The notes below the pieces were generated by a model. It saw only the letters and a program-made list of their open reading frames with translations, was not told where the DNA came from and ran no database searches. Both the position numbers and the translations under genes were made by a program. Shown piece by piece: positions 31,351 to 39,434 of a stretch of DNA of 64,000 nt (positions are counted from its first letter, which is position 1; each line of letters opens with the position of its first letter). Source of the DNA: Prevotella sp. UBA2756 (GTDB lineage Bacteria; Bacteroidota; Bacteroidia; Bacteroidales; Bacteroidaceae); the NCBI GenBank assembly GCA_002353205.1, contig DEJE01000016.1, forward strand, positions 1 through 64,000, in the 5' to 3' direction.

Positions 31351-32643
31351 CTACTTCACCTCTATGATGTCGTTGATGTCTGTGGTTTCGTTGCGGAAAG
31401 GCTCAAAAGTCACGGTGTTTTTGTCTTCACCACTTTCCTCTTGGTGAAGCATCTGCGAGGCCAGACGGATGTGATTCATGCCAAAGCGCTTGTTGATGTC
31501 GTCGGTGGCCTGCATCAGCCGACGCTGCTTACGCGTCGTTTCGGCCGACGAGAGGAAGAGGTCTTGCTCTACTGCCTCGTCGCCGACGATATCGCCCAAA
31601 ATGACTCCCGCCCGCTTATACTGATAATAAGGTTTGAAGAAGTTGTCGAAAGCCTGCTCGGCAGCTTTCACGATGGTTGTCGTATCGGCCGTCGCGACGG
31701 CCATCCTCACCGTACTGCTGTTGCTATACTGCTCCAAGTCGTCGCGGTGGCGGTTGGTATTGGCGAAGACAGTGACCGACTGGCAGACGCTATGCTGGTC
31801 GCGGAGCTTGCGTGCAGCGGCTACGGCATAGTCGCGGACGTAGGTGAGGAGCTGTTCCTTGCCGGCTATCATATATGTAAAGGTTCGCGAGTGCATGATG
31901 GTCTGTTGCTTGGGCGGACGGCTGATATCAATGGCGGCATGCCCCTGCAGCTCCATCCACATGCGGACACCCGGCAGATGGAAGACGCGGTTCACAAACC
32001 CTTTGGGCTTCTGCACGAAATCCCATGCCGTCTGGATGCCCATCTGCTTCATCTTGGGAGCCGAACGCCACCCCACTCCCCAGACGTCGCCGATGGGCAG
32101 CCCTTGCAACGCCTTCTTTATATTCTGTTTCTGCAACACACAGATACCGTGGTAACCGTCGTAGTGCTTGGCATACCACGTGGCTACCTTGGCCAAGGTA
32201 TAAGTGGGAGCGATGCCACAGCTGACGGGGATGCCGGTACCGTGTTCTATCTTCTCCTTGATGACTGCGATATAGTCCACAATGTCGTCACGGTTGCCGA
32301 TCGGCGGTATGGCGGCAAAGAACTCATCCACGCTGTAGCGGTGGAAATCGGTCACCATGTCGAGCTCCAAGACGACGCTCACGATGCGCCGCGAGATGTC
32401 GACATACTTCACAAGGTTGGCGGGGAAGACGACGACATGGTTCTCCTGGAGCACCTCCTTCACCTGAAACACGGGGTTCCCGCGTTTCAGTCCGAGAGCC
32501 TTTGCCTCCTTGGAAAGAGCGAGGATGATGCCACCGCCCGCCTCGTTGTAGTTGGCAACCACAACAGGACGCCCCTTCAGCTCTGGACGGAGCGACACCT
32601 CGCACGAAGCGTAGAAGCTATTGCAATCGATGTGCAGAATCAT
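31351..32643 (-). CDS. umuC: Y-family DNA polymerase (UmuC-like)
   Basis: This 430-residue translesion polymerase has palm motif MILHIDCNSFYASCEVSLRP with the first catalytic Asp5, and YSVDEFFAAIPP with the Asp-Glu pair near residue 103. The helix-hairpin-helix region is LPIGDVWGVGWRSAPKMKQM. The little-finger domain follows and the C-terminus is polar. The fused helix-hairpin and Gln-rich features fit UmuC better than DinB. The cognate UmuD-like peptidase is encoded at 33661-34122 on the same strand. A FimB-like gene on the other strand lies between them. Confidence 0.92.
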   Translation of the reverse strand: MILHIDCNSFYASCEVSLRPELKGRPVVVANYNEAGGGIILALSKEAKALGLKRGNPVFQVKEVLQENHVVVFPANLVKYVDISRRIVSVVLELDMVTDFHRYSVDEFFAAIPPIGNRDDIVDYIAVIKEKIEHGTGIPVSCGIAPTYTLAKVATWYAKHYDGYHGICVLQKQNIKKALQGLPIGDVWGVGWRSAPKMKQMGIQTAWDFVQKPKGFVNRVFHLPGVRMWMELQGHAAIDISRPPKQQTIMHSRTFTYMIAGKEQLLTYVRDYAVAAARKLRDQHSVCQSVTVFANTNRHRDDLEQYSNSSTVRMAVATADTTTIVKAAEQAFDNFFKPYYQYKRAGVILGDIVGDEAVEQDLFLSSAETTRKQRRLMQATDDINKRFGMNHIRLASQMLHQEESGEDKNTVTFEPFRNETTDINDIIEVK

Positions 32644-32709
32644 AATCGTCGTTTGTATAATAAATCTTAAATTTGTCGTCGCATTGTATGACGTTCTTAT
32701 AGTTTTATT

Positions 32710-32717
32710 TATCTTTG
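32710..32717 (+). promoter_or_regulatory. -7 box of the FimB-like gene
   Basis: TATCTTTG, with TTG about 24 bp upstream, precedes the start at 32748. Confidence 0.55.
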
Positions 32718-32747
32718 CCTTGAAAAAACAACAATTAATAATAACCT

Positions 32748-33620
32748 ATGAAGCATAAACTACTATTTGCTATTCTGCTTGTATGCCTTCTTGCCGGATG
32801 CGAGAAAGGCTACATGGGTGAGGAGGAGAGCATCATTGATCCGCAAGGAAACGTCACGCTCCGTGTCACTGCTTTCGAACAAATGCCGTTCGACGAACTG
32901 AACATCGGGTCGCGAGCCACAACGGTGAGCAACGTCTGCACGCGCCTGAATTTTGCTGTTTTTTCAGGCAGTGAGAGGGTGAAAAGCTTTGCCCAGAAAG
33001 TCGGCGACACCGACTTCGGCACTGTCAGCATGTCGCTCGCCGAGGGGACCTACACCGTTGTTGCCATCGCTCACAGCAGCGACAAGTCGGTTTCCATCAC
33101 CGATCCGGCCAAGATTGCTTTCGAGAACCCCATGTCGGACACCTTCTATTACTATGGCCAGATTGTCGTGGGCAGCGATGCCAGCACCTACGACCTGACG
33201 CTGAACCGCGCCACGGCCATGTTCCGCCTGAAGATCAACGACGCGATGCCAGACAACGTGCGCAACATGAAGTTCTACTACACTGGAGGCAGCGCATCGC
33301 TGAACGCCACGACGGGCTACGGAAACGTCAATTCGAAGCAGACGGTGAACATCGAAGTGCCGGAGAGCATGACAGGACAGCCCACACAGTTCGAGGTCTA
33401 CACCTTCGAGCATGAGAACAAGACACCGCTGAAGATAACCATCACGGCTCAGGATGCCAACGGAAACGACCTGAACGAGAAGATTTTCGAGAATGTTCCC
33501 ATTGAGCGCAACAAAATCACCCAGTATTCGGGCGACTTTTTCGACAGCGGACTGCGCGAGAACAATTTCACGGTCAACGTGGAAGATGCTTGGGGAGGGA
33601 CGACGGAGATTGATTTCTGA
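32748..33620 (+). CDS. FimB/Mfa2-like fimbrial anchor-type lipoprotein
   Basis: This 290-residue lipoprotein (MKHKLLFAILLVCLLAG then Cys18) has the two-domain all-beta pattern of FimB/Mfa2-family fimbrial accessory proteins. Its features are LNFAVFSGSERVKSFAQKVG, TVSMSLAEGTYTVVAIAHSS, DLTLNRATAMFRLKINDAMP and, near the end, NNFTVNVEDAWGGTTEIDF. Such proteins anchor or regulate length of type V-like fimbriae. No major fimbrillin lies next to it, so its partner is elsewhere or absent. It sits in opposite orientation between umuC and umuD. Confidence 0.75.
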   Translation: MKHKLLFAILLVCLLAGCEKGYMGEEESIIDPQGNVTLRVTAFEQMPFDELNIGSRATTVSNVCTRLNFAVFSGSERVKSFAQKVGDTDFGTVSMSLAEGTYTVVAIAHSSDKSVSITDPAKIAFENPMSDTFYYYGQIVVGSDASTYDLTLNRATAMFRLKINDAMPDNVRNMKFYYTGGSASLNATTGYGNVNSKQTVNIEVPESMTGQPTQFEVYTFEHENKTPLKITITAQDANGNDLNEKIFENVPIERNKITQYSGDFFDSGLRENNFTVNVEDAWGGTTEIDF

Positions 33621-33660
33621 CCGACGTCTGTCCGTCAAGACAAGGTGAGGGGTTGAGTCA

Positions 33661-34122
33661 TCAGCTCCTCACTTTGCGTTTCAGCACCCAGGTCACCACG
33701 CCCCACACCGTGAATCCCATATCAGGGTTCACCTCGATGGGCGGATATTTGCGGTTGCCCGACTTCAGCAGCACCTTGTTGCCTTTCTGTACAATGCGCT
33801 TCACGCAGAATTCGCCGCTGACCATGCACACCGTCAGGTTCTTTTGTGAGGGATAGAGCGACCTGTCTACGATGAGGAGATCGCCTGGTTCTATGCCCTC
33901 TTCAATCATTGAGTCGCCCACCACACGCACGATGAATGTCGTTGCAGGGTGGTTCACCAGTTCCTTGTTCAAGTCGATGGGCTGACTCATATAGGCATCC
34001 TCAACAGGTGAGGGGAACCCAGCATGCACGTCGCCGATGCCGACAATGTTCACCCACATATCGGAGTTGTGCTCCACGGGGTAGAATTCCAGTTCGGGGC
34101 GTTTTATCTTCTCTGCTGTCAT
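33661..34122 (-). CDS. umuD: UmuD-like S24 peptidase
   Basis: The 153-residue protein has the self-cleavage site Ala34-Gly35 in DVHAGFPSPVED, the catalytic Ser71 in VVGDSMIEEGI, and Lys108 in EFCVKRIVQ. This is the LexA/UmuD serine-lysine dyad. There is no N-terminal helix-turn-helix, so it is UmuD rather than LexA. After RecA-stimulated cleavage UmuD' would pair with the UmuC encoded at 31351-32643. It starts 15 bp after the B3/B4 gene stop and may be cotranscribed with it. No LexA box was identified by eye. Confidence 0.92.
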   Translation of the reverse strand: MTAEKIKRPELEFYPVEHNSDMWVNIVGIGDVHAGFPSPVEDAYMSQPIDLNKELVNHPATTFIVRVVGDSMIEEGIEPGDLLIVDRSLYPSQKNLTVCMVSGEFCVKRIVQKGNKVLLKSGNRKYPPIEVNPDMGFTVWGVVTWVLKRKVRS

Positions 34123-34137
34123 AAGCTGTGTCCTTAT

Positions 34138-34821
34138 TCAATTGTCCGGAGTCTCGGCCTTGTATAGGGTCACTGTGCCGCCATCGCTTTGGCAGTATTT
34201 CCTGACCAGTTGCTGGATGAAGCGTGCATTGGCCGCAACGCGCTCCTCATCGCCGTCGTAACCATTGATCAACACCACCAGATGGGTCGTAGCAAGCGTC
34301 ATCTTCGTGCGTTCGTTGTCGCTCGTTGGCGTGCCCACCCCACCCTTTTCGTCGCGATAGACAGGCAGTCCCTCAATGTTGAGCATCCCTCGGCCTATGC
34401 CTTCGTAGGGTTCATCTTTCCTGCCGATACCCAGCGTCAGCGTGTCACCGACGAACTTGTCGGCATCGAATCCGCCTATGCTGTAACCGTAGGCTATCGA
34501 CGCAAGGTTCACGAGGTCGACGAGCGTGTCGATCTGATACAGTTCCTTGCCTTGAAGCATGCGGCGTATGAGCTGCTCACTGGCTGGCCGGTAGCGCGAA
34601 GGATCTTTACCGCAGGCTTTGTACACCCTCCGTGTTGCGGCAATACCGCTCTGCTCTTTCAGCGACTCAGTGGTCAGTTCTGAACGATACTTCTCTTCCA
34701 GCGCGTGGATTTCATCCCACAGCTCGGCACAGAACTGGCTGTTGACGACTTCGGCCTCAACGGCAGCCCCGACAAATCCGGGACACACGCGTTCTATCTC
34801 ATTCGATACGATGATTCTCAT
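34138..34821 (-). CDS. B3/B4 domain protein (PheT-editing-like)
   Basis: This 227-residue protein matches the free-standing B3/B4 domain related to the editing module of phenylalanyl-tRNA synthetase beta: RRVYKACGKDPSRYRPASEQ, LIRRMLQGKELYQIDTLVDL, and NLASIAYGYSIGGFDADKFV. A role in clearing mischarged tRNA or sensing amino acids is inferred from the fold only. It has no membrane segment. It lies between ligA and umuD, all on the minus strand. An imperfect hairpin (CAGACC/GGTCTG) spans 34841-34892 between ligA and this gene. Confidence 0.85.
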   Translation of the reverse strand: MRIIVSNEIERVCPGFVGAAVEAEVVNSQFCAELWDEIHALEEKYRSELTTESLKEQSGIAATRRVYKACGKDPSRYRPASEQLIRRMLQGKELYQIDTLVDLVNLASIAYGYSIGGFDADKFVGDTLTLGIGRKDEPYEGIGRGMLNIEGLPVYRDEKGGVGTPTSDNERTKMTLATTHLVVLINGYDGDEERVAANARFIQQLVRKYCQSDGGTVTLYKAETPDN

Positions 34822-34899
34822 ATTCTTTTTGCTTTGGGCAGACCATCGTCTATGCCGTGTCTTATGAAAACCGGAAGGTCACGGTCTGCCTCGTTCATG

Positions 34900-36930
34900 C
34901 TATGATCCGATCATTTCCAAGAATTCTTCTTCGCCGACAATGCGGACACCCAGCTTCTCTGCCTTCTGCAACTTGCTCGGCCCCATGTTCTCGCCGGCGA
35001 GGATAAACGACGTCTTGCCACTGATACTGCCAACATTCTTTCCGCCGTTTTGCTCGATGATGGCTTTGTATTCGTCGCGACTGTGGTGGCTGAACACACC
35101 GCTGATGACGATGCTCTGCCCTGCCAGCTTGTCCGACGCTCCCAGTATCTGCTCTTCCGAAAGGCTCATCTGCAGGCCATAGCCCTTGAGACGCTCCAGG
35201 ATCTGCTGATTGACGGGATTGTGGAAATAGGCGACGACGCTCTTGGCGATGACCTCGCCCACTCCTTCAACCTCCTGAAGGTCTTGCAACGAAGCATTCT
35301 GCAGTGCATCCATCGTCTTGAAATGCCGGGCGAGCAATCGTGCCGACGTCTCTCCCACGAAGCGGATGCCCAGTGCAAAGACGACGCGTTCGAACGGAAC
35401 CTTTGTGGAAGCCTTGATTCCGTTGACGATTTTCTGGGCCGACTTCGTGCGCGAACCGTCACCGTTGATTTGCTGAACGTCGATGTCGTAGAGATCGGCA
35501 ACGTTGTGCACCAGTCCGTGACGATAGTAGTCGTCGATGGTCTCCGGCCCCAACGAGTCGATATTCATGGCCTTGCGAGAGATGAAGTGCTCGATGCGGC
35601 CCTTGATTTGCGGTGGACAGCCGGCATCGTTGGGACAGTACCACGCGGCTTCGCCCTCGTAGCGAACCAACGGCGTGCCGCATTCGGGACAACGCTTGAC
35701 GAACTGCACGGGCTGGGCTATCAGGGGCCTGCGGTCGATATCCACCCCGACAATCTTCGGGATAATCTCACCGCCCTTCTCCACATACACATAATCGCCG
35801 ATATGAAGGTCGAACGAGCGGATGAAGTCTTCGTTGTTCAGCGTGGCACGCTTCACCGTGGTGCCTGCCAGCTGAACGGCTTCCATATTGGCCACGGGCG
35901 TAATGGCACCCGTCCGTCCCACCTGATAGGTCACCTCGTTCAGCCGCGTGCAGGCTCTTTCGGCCTTGAACTTATAAGCGATGGCCCAACGCGGACTCTT
36001 CGCCGTGAAGCCCAGCGCCCGTTGCTGACGCAGGGAGTTCACCTTCAACACGATGCCGTCGGTGGCTACGGGGAGGTTTTTACGTTCGCCATCCCAGAAA
36101 CCGATGAAGTCGTAAATCTCTTGCAGCGTCCTCACTTTCTTCATGCCCTCGGAAATCTTGAATCCCCACGAACGGGCAATCTCCAGGTTTTCATAATGCC
36201 CGTCGCTCGGCAGTTCCTCACCTAATATATAATATAGGTATGCGTCGAGCTGTCGGGAAGCCACCAATTCCGATTTCTGGCTCTTCAGTGTGCCGCTGGC
36301 AGCATTGCGCGGATTGGCAAACAGAGGCTCTTCGGCTGCCTCGCGTTCGGCATTCAGCCGCTCGAAGACCTTCCAGGGCATCAGTATCTCGCCGCGGATT
36401 TCAAATTCACGTGGGGGAACGTGTTCCGCCCCGCTGTCGTTGGTCCCGACGGCTTTGTGGAGGACAAGTGGTATGGTGCGGATGGTCTTCACGTTGGCGG
36501 TCACGTCGTCGCCATGGACGCCGTCGCCTCGTGTGACGGCACGCACCAGCCGGCCGTCCTCGTAGGTCAGCGAGATGCTCAACCCGTCGTATTTCATTTC
36601 GCAGCACACTTCGAAATCTTCACCGCCAAGGCCTTTCTTCACGCTGTTGTACCACTCGGCCACGTCTTGCTCGTTATAAGTGTTTGCAAGCGACAGCATC
36701 GGATACTTATGCGCCACCTGCCGGAACTCCTGGTTCAGGTCTGAACCCACGCGCTGGGTAGGCGAATTGGGATCGGCCAGCTCGGGATGTTGCGACTCCA
36801 GATCCTGCAGCTCGTGCATCTTGAAATCGAAATCCTGGTCGCTGATTGTCGGCTGGTTCAGGACATAATAGCGATAGTTATGCTCGTGCAACTCTTTTCG
36901 AAGCTGCTCTATTCTCTGTTTCTCGTCCAT
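34900..36930 (-). CDS. ligA: NAD-dependent DNA ligase
   Basis: This 676-residue ligase seals nicks in replication and repair. It has the Ia domain with Tyr residues (HNYRYYVLNQPTISDQDFD), the adenylated Lys113 in CEMKYDGLSISL, the OB fold, a four-Cys zinc finger (CPECGTPLV ... WYCPNDAGCPPQ), helix-hairpin-helix repeats (GIRFVGETSARLLARHFKTM) and a C-terminal BRCT domain (about 600-676). The length is normal. A promoter (TACCTTTG, 36994-36987) lies 57 bp upstream. Confidence 0.98.
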   Translation of the reverse strand: MDEKQRIEQLRKELHEHNYRYYVLNQPTISDQDFDFKMHELQDLESQHPELADPNSPTQRVGSDLNQEFRQVAHKYPMLSLANTYNEQDVAEWYNSVKKGLGGEDFEVCCEMKYDGLSISLTYEDGRLVRAVTRGDGVHGDDVTANVKTIRTIPLVLHKAVGTNDSGAEHVPPREFEIRGEILMPWKVFERLNAEREAAEEPLFANPRNAASGTLKSQKSELVASRQLDAYLYYILGEELPSDGHYENLEIARSWGFKISEGMKKVRTLQEIYDFIGFWDGERKNLPVATDGIVLKVNSLRQQRALGFTAKSPRWAIAYKFKAERACTRLNEVTYQVGRTGAITPVANMEAVQLAGTTVKRATLNNEDFIRSFDLHIGDYVYVEKGGEIIPKIVGVDIDRRPLIAQPVQFVKRCPECGTPLVRYEGEAAWYCPNDAGCPPQIKGRIEHFISRKAMNIDSLGPETIDDYYRHGLVHNVADLYDIDVQQINGDGSRTKSAQKIVNGIKASTKVPFERVVFALGIRFVGETSARLLARHFKTMDALQNASLQDLQEVEGVGEVIAKSVVAYFHNPVNQQILERLKGYGLQMSLSEEQILGASDKLAGQSIVISGVFSHHSRDEYKAIIEQNGGKNVGSISGKTSFILAGENMGPSKLQKAEKLGVRIVGEEEFLEMIGS

Positions 36931-36986
36931 TCTTTACGATTACTCCGTTCTTTCGATGTTTTCTTACGGCTCTTGCATCCGCGCCA

Positions 36987-36994
36987 CAAAGGTA
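36987..36994 (-). promoter_or_regulatory. -7 box of ligA
   Basis: TACCTTTG on the minus strand. TATTTTTG about 9 bp farther upstream is an alternative. Confidence 0.5.
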
Positions 36995-37121
36995 CAAAAA
37001 TATGGCGAAGCATGCAAAGAGAGAGAAAAGTTTTTCAAAACTAAATTGCTTCTCGCGCCCATGAATACTGAAAATAATGCAGAAAATATTCCAATCTGGC
37101 TCTGATTACAAAAAAAATGAC

Positions 37122-37129
37122 TACCTTTG
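37122..37129 (+). promoter_or_regulatory. -7 box of the TPR-AraC regulator gene
   Basis: TACCTTTG on the plus strand predicts a start near 37136. This rules out the ATG at 37117 and leaves those at 37153, 37186 and 37195. Confidence 0.55.
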
Positions 37130-37194
37130 CCTTCTCAATAGAAAAGACGAACATGGGGTTGCCACCCCTGAAAAGCAAGAAAATGTCCCTAAGA

Positions 37195-38955
37195 ATGAAA
37201 AAGACAAATCACTATAACCTCCTGATACAGATTGTGTTCCTTCTCCTGACATGGCTGACTGTCGGCTGTAGCGGCCCGCAGTCGGACAAAAAGGAGATAG
37301 AGGAATGGAGGAACCGCATCGCTTCTCTTTCTATACAGAATCCCGACAGTGCCCTGACGCTGACCGACAGTCTGGAAAAAAACGACGTTTTCCCGACAAG
37401 AGAGGCCGAACTGACACGTGCCATGGTCTATTTCAAGCTGGGCAAATACAGGTTCGCTGAGTTCTATGCGCGCAAAGCGGCCAAAGACAAATCGTTTGAA
37501 AAGAGCAAAGACTATTCCTATTTCCTTGCGAAGGAGATTCTGTGCGAAATCAACATGAACGAAAACGTCTATGAGGTTGCGCTACTTCGGGCCCGCGATG
37601 CTGCCGACCCGGCCGTCAAGGCTCCTCCAGTGGAGAAAGGCTATGCACAGATCCTCATTGCCAAGTGCCTGGCCAAGCTCGACAATTGGGAACAGGCTGA
37701 GGAACAGTGGAAATCGGGCATTGCCAAGATAGACCAAGAGACCAAGAACAGCAGAGTCAGCTCGGAGGTGGAGTTTCTCGTCAACGGCTATCTCTCTTTC
37801 ATCCGGGGATGCTACCGGCGCGACTACACCGAGAAGGGTTTCTCGCTCCTGCCGAAACTCGACGAGTCGATGCAGAGACTCCTCAGCTGCCCTGACCTCC
37901 AGCCTGCCATAGCCGACAAGTACAAGTCGAATGCTGCCATCGTCAAAGCGCTTATCTATGCAAAAAAAGGCATGAGCAAGGAGGCCGAGCAGCAATACGT
38001 CATGAGCATGGCCGACAACAGGCTGAACGACTTGTCAGTATGGACACTGACAGTCCACTATCTCATGCTCACCAACCGCAACAAAGAGGCTCTGTCCTGC
38101 TTTGAAAGGCTCGACTCCATCTATCGCGCCAACGGCGAAGAGTATTCCGAAATGTATGTGGAGCAATGCCTGAAGCCAAGATGCAAGGCGCTGGAAGCAC
38201 AGGGCAACGGGCAAGCGGCCCTCGACGTTGCCAAGCTGATCAACACAGTGACCGACTCGGTCATCACACGCAACAGGAAGGAAAACATAGAACAGCTGTC
38301 GACCATCAGGCACCATGAGGCAGACATCGAGCAACAGAAGCAACAGCTCTTCGTCCTTCATGCCATCATCCTCGCCATCGTGCTGCTGATCATGTTGGCA
38401 GGCTACATACAATGGCGCAATTTCAGGCAGCGCCGCCTCATCGAAGAGAAGAACCATGTCCTGACACGGCAGATCCGCGAAGCCATCGACTACAAAGACG
38501 CCTACGACAACATCAAGAAGCAGCTCTACGCGCTGCAGACGGAAACGACACCGACCGAAAGCGAAGAGCTAACAGAAGGTGTTCCCGAGAAAGACATCGA
38601 CCCAGACACGATGACCGACACCGAGCTCTTCGGCATGATCAGCCGTGCCATCGAGAGCGAGAAGATGTTCCTTGACCCCGATTTCGGCCGACAGCAACTC
38701 TCCGACAGGTTCCAGCTGTCGTTCCATCGCATTGGGCAGGTGTTCACACAAGGCAGCCAGTACGACTCGCTGACCTCCTATGTCACCGAACTGCGACTGT
38801 CCTACAGTTGCAAGCTGCTGCTTGAGCACCCTGAGCTCAGCATCGAAGCCGTGTCGAAACAGTCGGGCTACAAGAACGCCCCGACCTTCAACAGGAATTT
38901 CAAAGCCAAGTATTCCATCACTCCTACCGAGTTCCGCAACCAGTCGGCTTCATAA
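37195..38955 (+). CDS. Membrane TPR regulator with C-terminal AraC-type helix-turn-helix
   Basis: The protein has 586 residues starting MKKTNHYNLLIQIVFLLLTW, with a lipobox-like VGC at residue 25. The earlier ATGs add residues without a signal peptide. A helical TPR-rich region covers about 35-370. A transmembrane helix lies at about 380-400 (LHAIILAIVLLIMLAGYIQW), then a coiled coil and linker. An AraC-type DNA-binding domain occupies about 485-586 (LSDRFQLSFHRIGQVFTQGS ... IEAVSKQSGYKNAPTFNRNF). It probably senses a periplasmic signal and acts on DNA from the membrane. No adjacent target operon stands out. Confidence 0.85.
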   Translation: MKKTNHYNLLIQIVFLLLTWLTVGCSGPQSDKKEIEEWRNRIASLSIQNPDSALTLTDSLEKNDVFPTREAELTRAMVYFKLGKYRFAEFYARKAAKDKSFEKSKDYSYFLAKEILCEINMNENVYEVALLRARDAADPAVKAPPVEKGYAQILIAKCLAKLDNWEQAEEQWKSGIAKIDQETKNSRVSSEVEFLVNGYLSFIRGCYRRDYTEKGFSLLPKLDESMQRLLSCPDLQPAIADKYKSNAAIVKALIYAKKGMSKEAEQQYVMSMADNRLNDLSVWTLTVHYLMLTNRNKEALSCFERLDSIYRANGEEYSEMYVEQCLKPRCKALEAQGNGQAALDVAKLINTVTDSVITRNRKENIEQLSTIRHHEADIEQQKQQLFVLHAIILAIVLLIMLAGYIQWRNFRQRRLIEEKNHVLTRQIREAIDYKDAYDNIKKQLYALQTETTPTESEELTEGVPEKDIDPDTMTDTELFGMISRAIESEKMFLDPDFGRQQLSDRFQLSFHRIGQVFTQGSQYDSLTSYVTELRLSYSCKLLLEHPELSIEAVSKQSGYKNAPTFNRNFKAKYSITPTEFRNQSAS

Positions 38956-39019
38956 CGCGACTCGTTCTTTGCCTTTTTCACCCGCATTCAGACACGTGCC
39001 AAGCGTGATGGAAAGCGTC

Positions 39020-39068
39020 CTGACGCCTTGACGAATTGTGATCAAGGCTTTACGATTCGTGTTTTTTT
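39020..39068 (+). terminator. Terminator of the TPR-AraC gene
   Basis: ACGAAT (39031) pairs with ATTCGT (39055-39060) around an inner GCCTTGA/TCAAGGC alternative, followed by GTTTTTTTC. Confidence 0.65.
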
Positions 39069-39111
39069 CTTGTCAATGTGTGCCGAAAGGCTTGTCATTT
39101 CGTGCAAGCTA

Positions 39112-39142
39112 TTGCAGGAAAAAACAATTCTCCTTATTTTTG
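39112..39142 (+). promoter_or_regulatory. Promoter of the candidate small RNA
   Basis: TTG at 39112-39114 and TATTTTTG at 39135-39142 are spaced as expected for a Bacteroidetes promoter. The predicted start is near 39149. No start codon follows in any useful frame. Confidence 0.6.
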
Positions 39143-39148
39143 CATTGA

Positions 39149-39331
39149 GTTTTTTAAAAGATCAATAGGGACAACAGGCCCCGCTGGTTCACACTTACTC
39201 AAAATTACCATCATTCAAATCTCGTGAATCATTGAGGCGGGACCACTTTTTAATCATTTGGTTACAGAAAAGCTCAAGTGTATTGGGAAAACAACGTCGG
39301 CACAGTCGCGAGGCTATGCCGACGTTTTTTT
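39149..39331 (+). ncRNA. Candidate small noncoding RNA
   Basis: The 480-bp gap between the TPR-AraC gene and the convergent esterase gene holds a free-standing transcription unit. It has a promoter at 39112-39142 and a perfect intrinsic terminator at 39293-39331, about 183 nt apart. No ATG occurs before the terminator, so it is not a short gene. Internal pairing is visible: CCCGC near 39180 with GCGGG near 39238, enclosing ATTCA/TGAAT. It is not an obvious 5' leader because no plus-strand gene follows. I could not match it to tmRNA, RNase P or SRP RNA. A 6S-like or lineage-specific RNA is possible. Confidence 0.55.
39293..39331 (+). terminator. Terminator of the candidate small RNA
   Basis: AACGTCGGCA and TGCCGACGTT form a 10-bp stem around a 14-nt loop, immediately followed by seven T residues. 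Confidence 0.85.
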
Positions 39332-39434
39332 GTTCCGGATGAAGGTTTCTTTCTCGTCAGCACATGGTCAAGACGTGCCAACCACAATCGGAAGGGACCT
39401 TCAACCCTTCATACCAAACCATCAAGACACCTAC

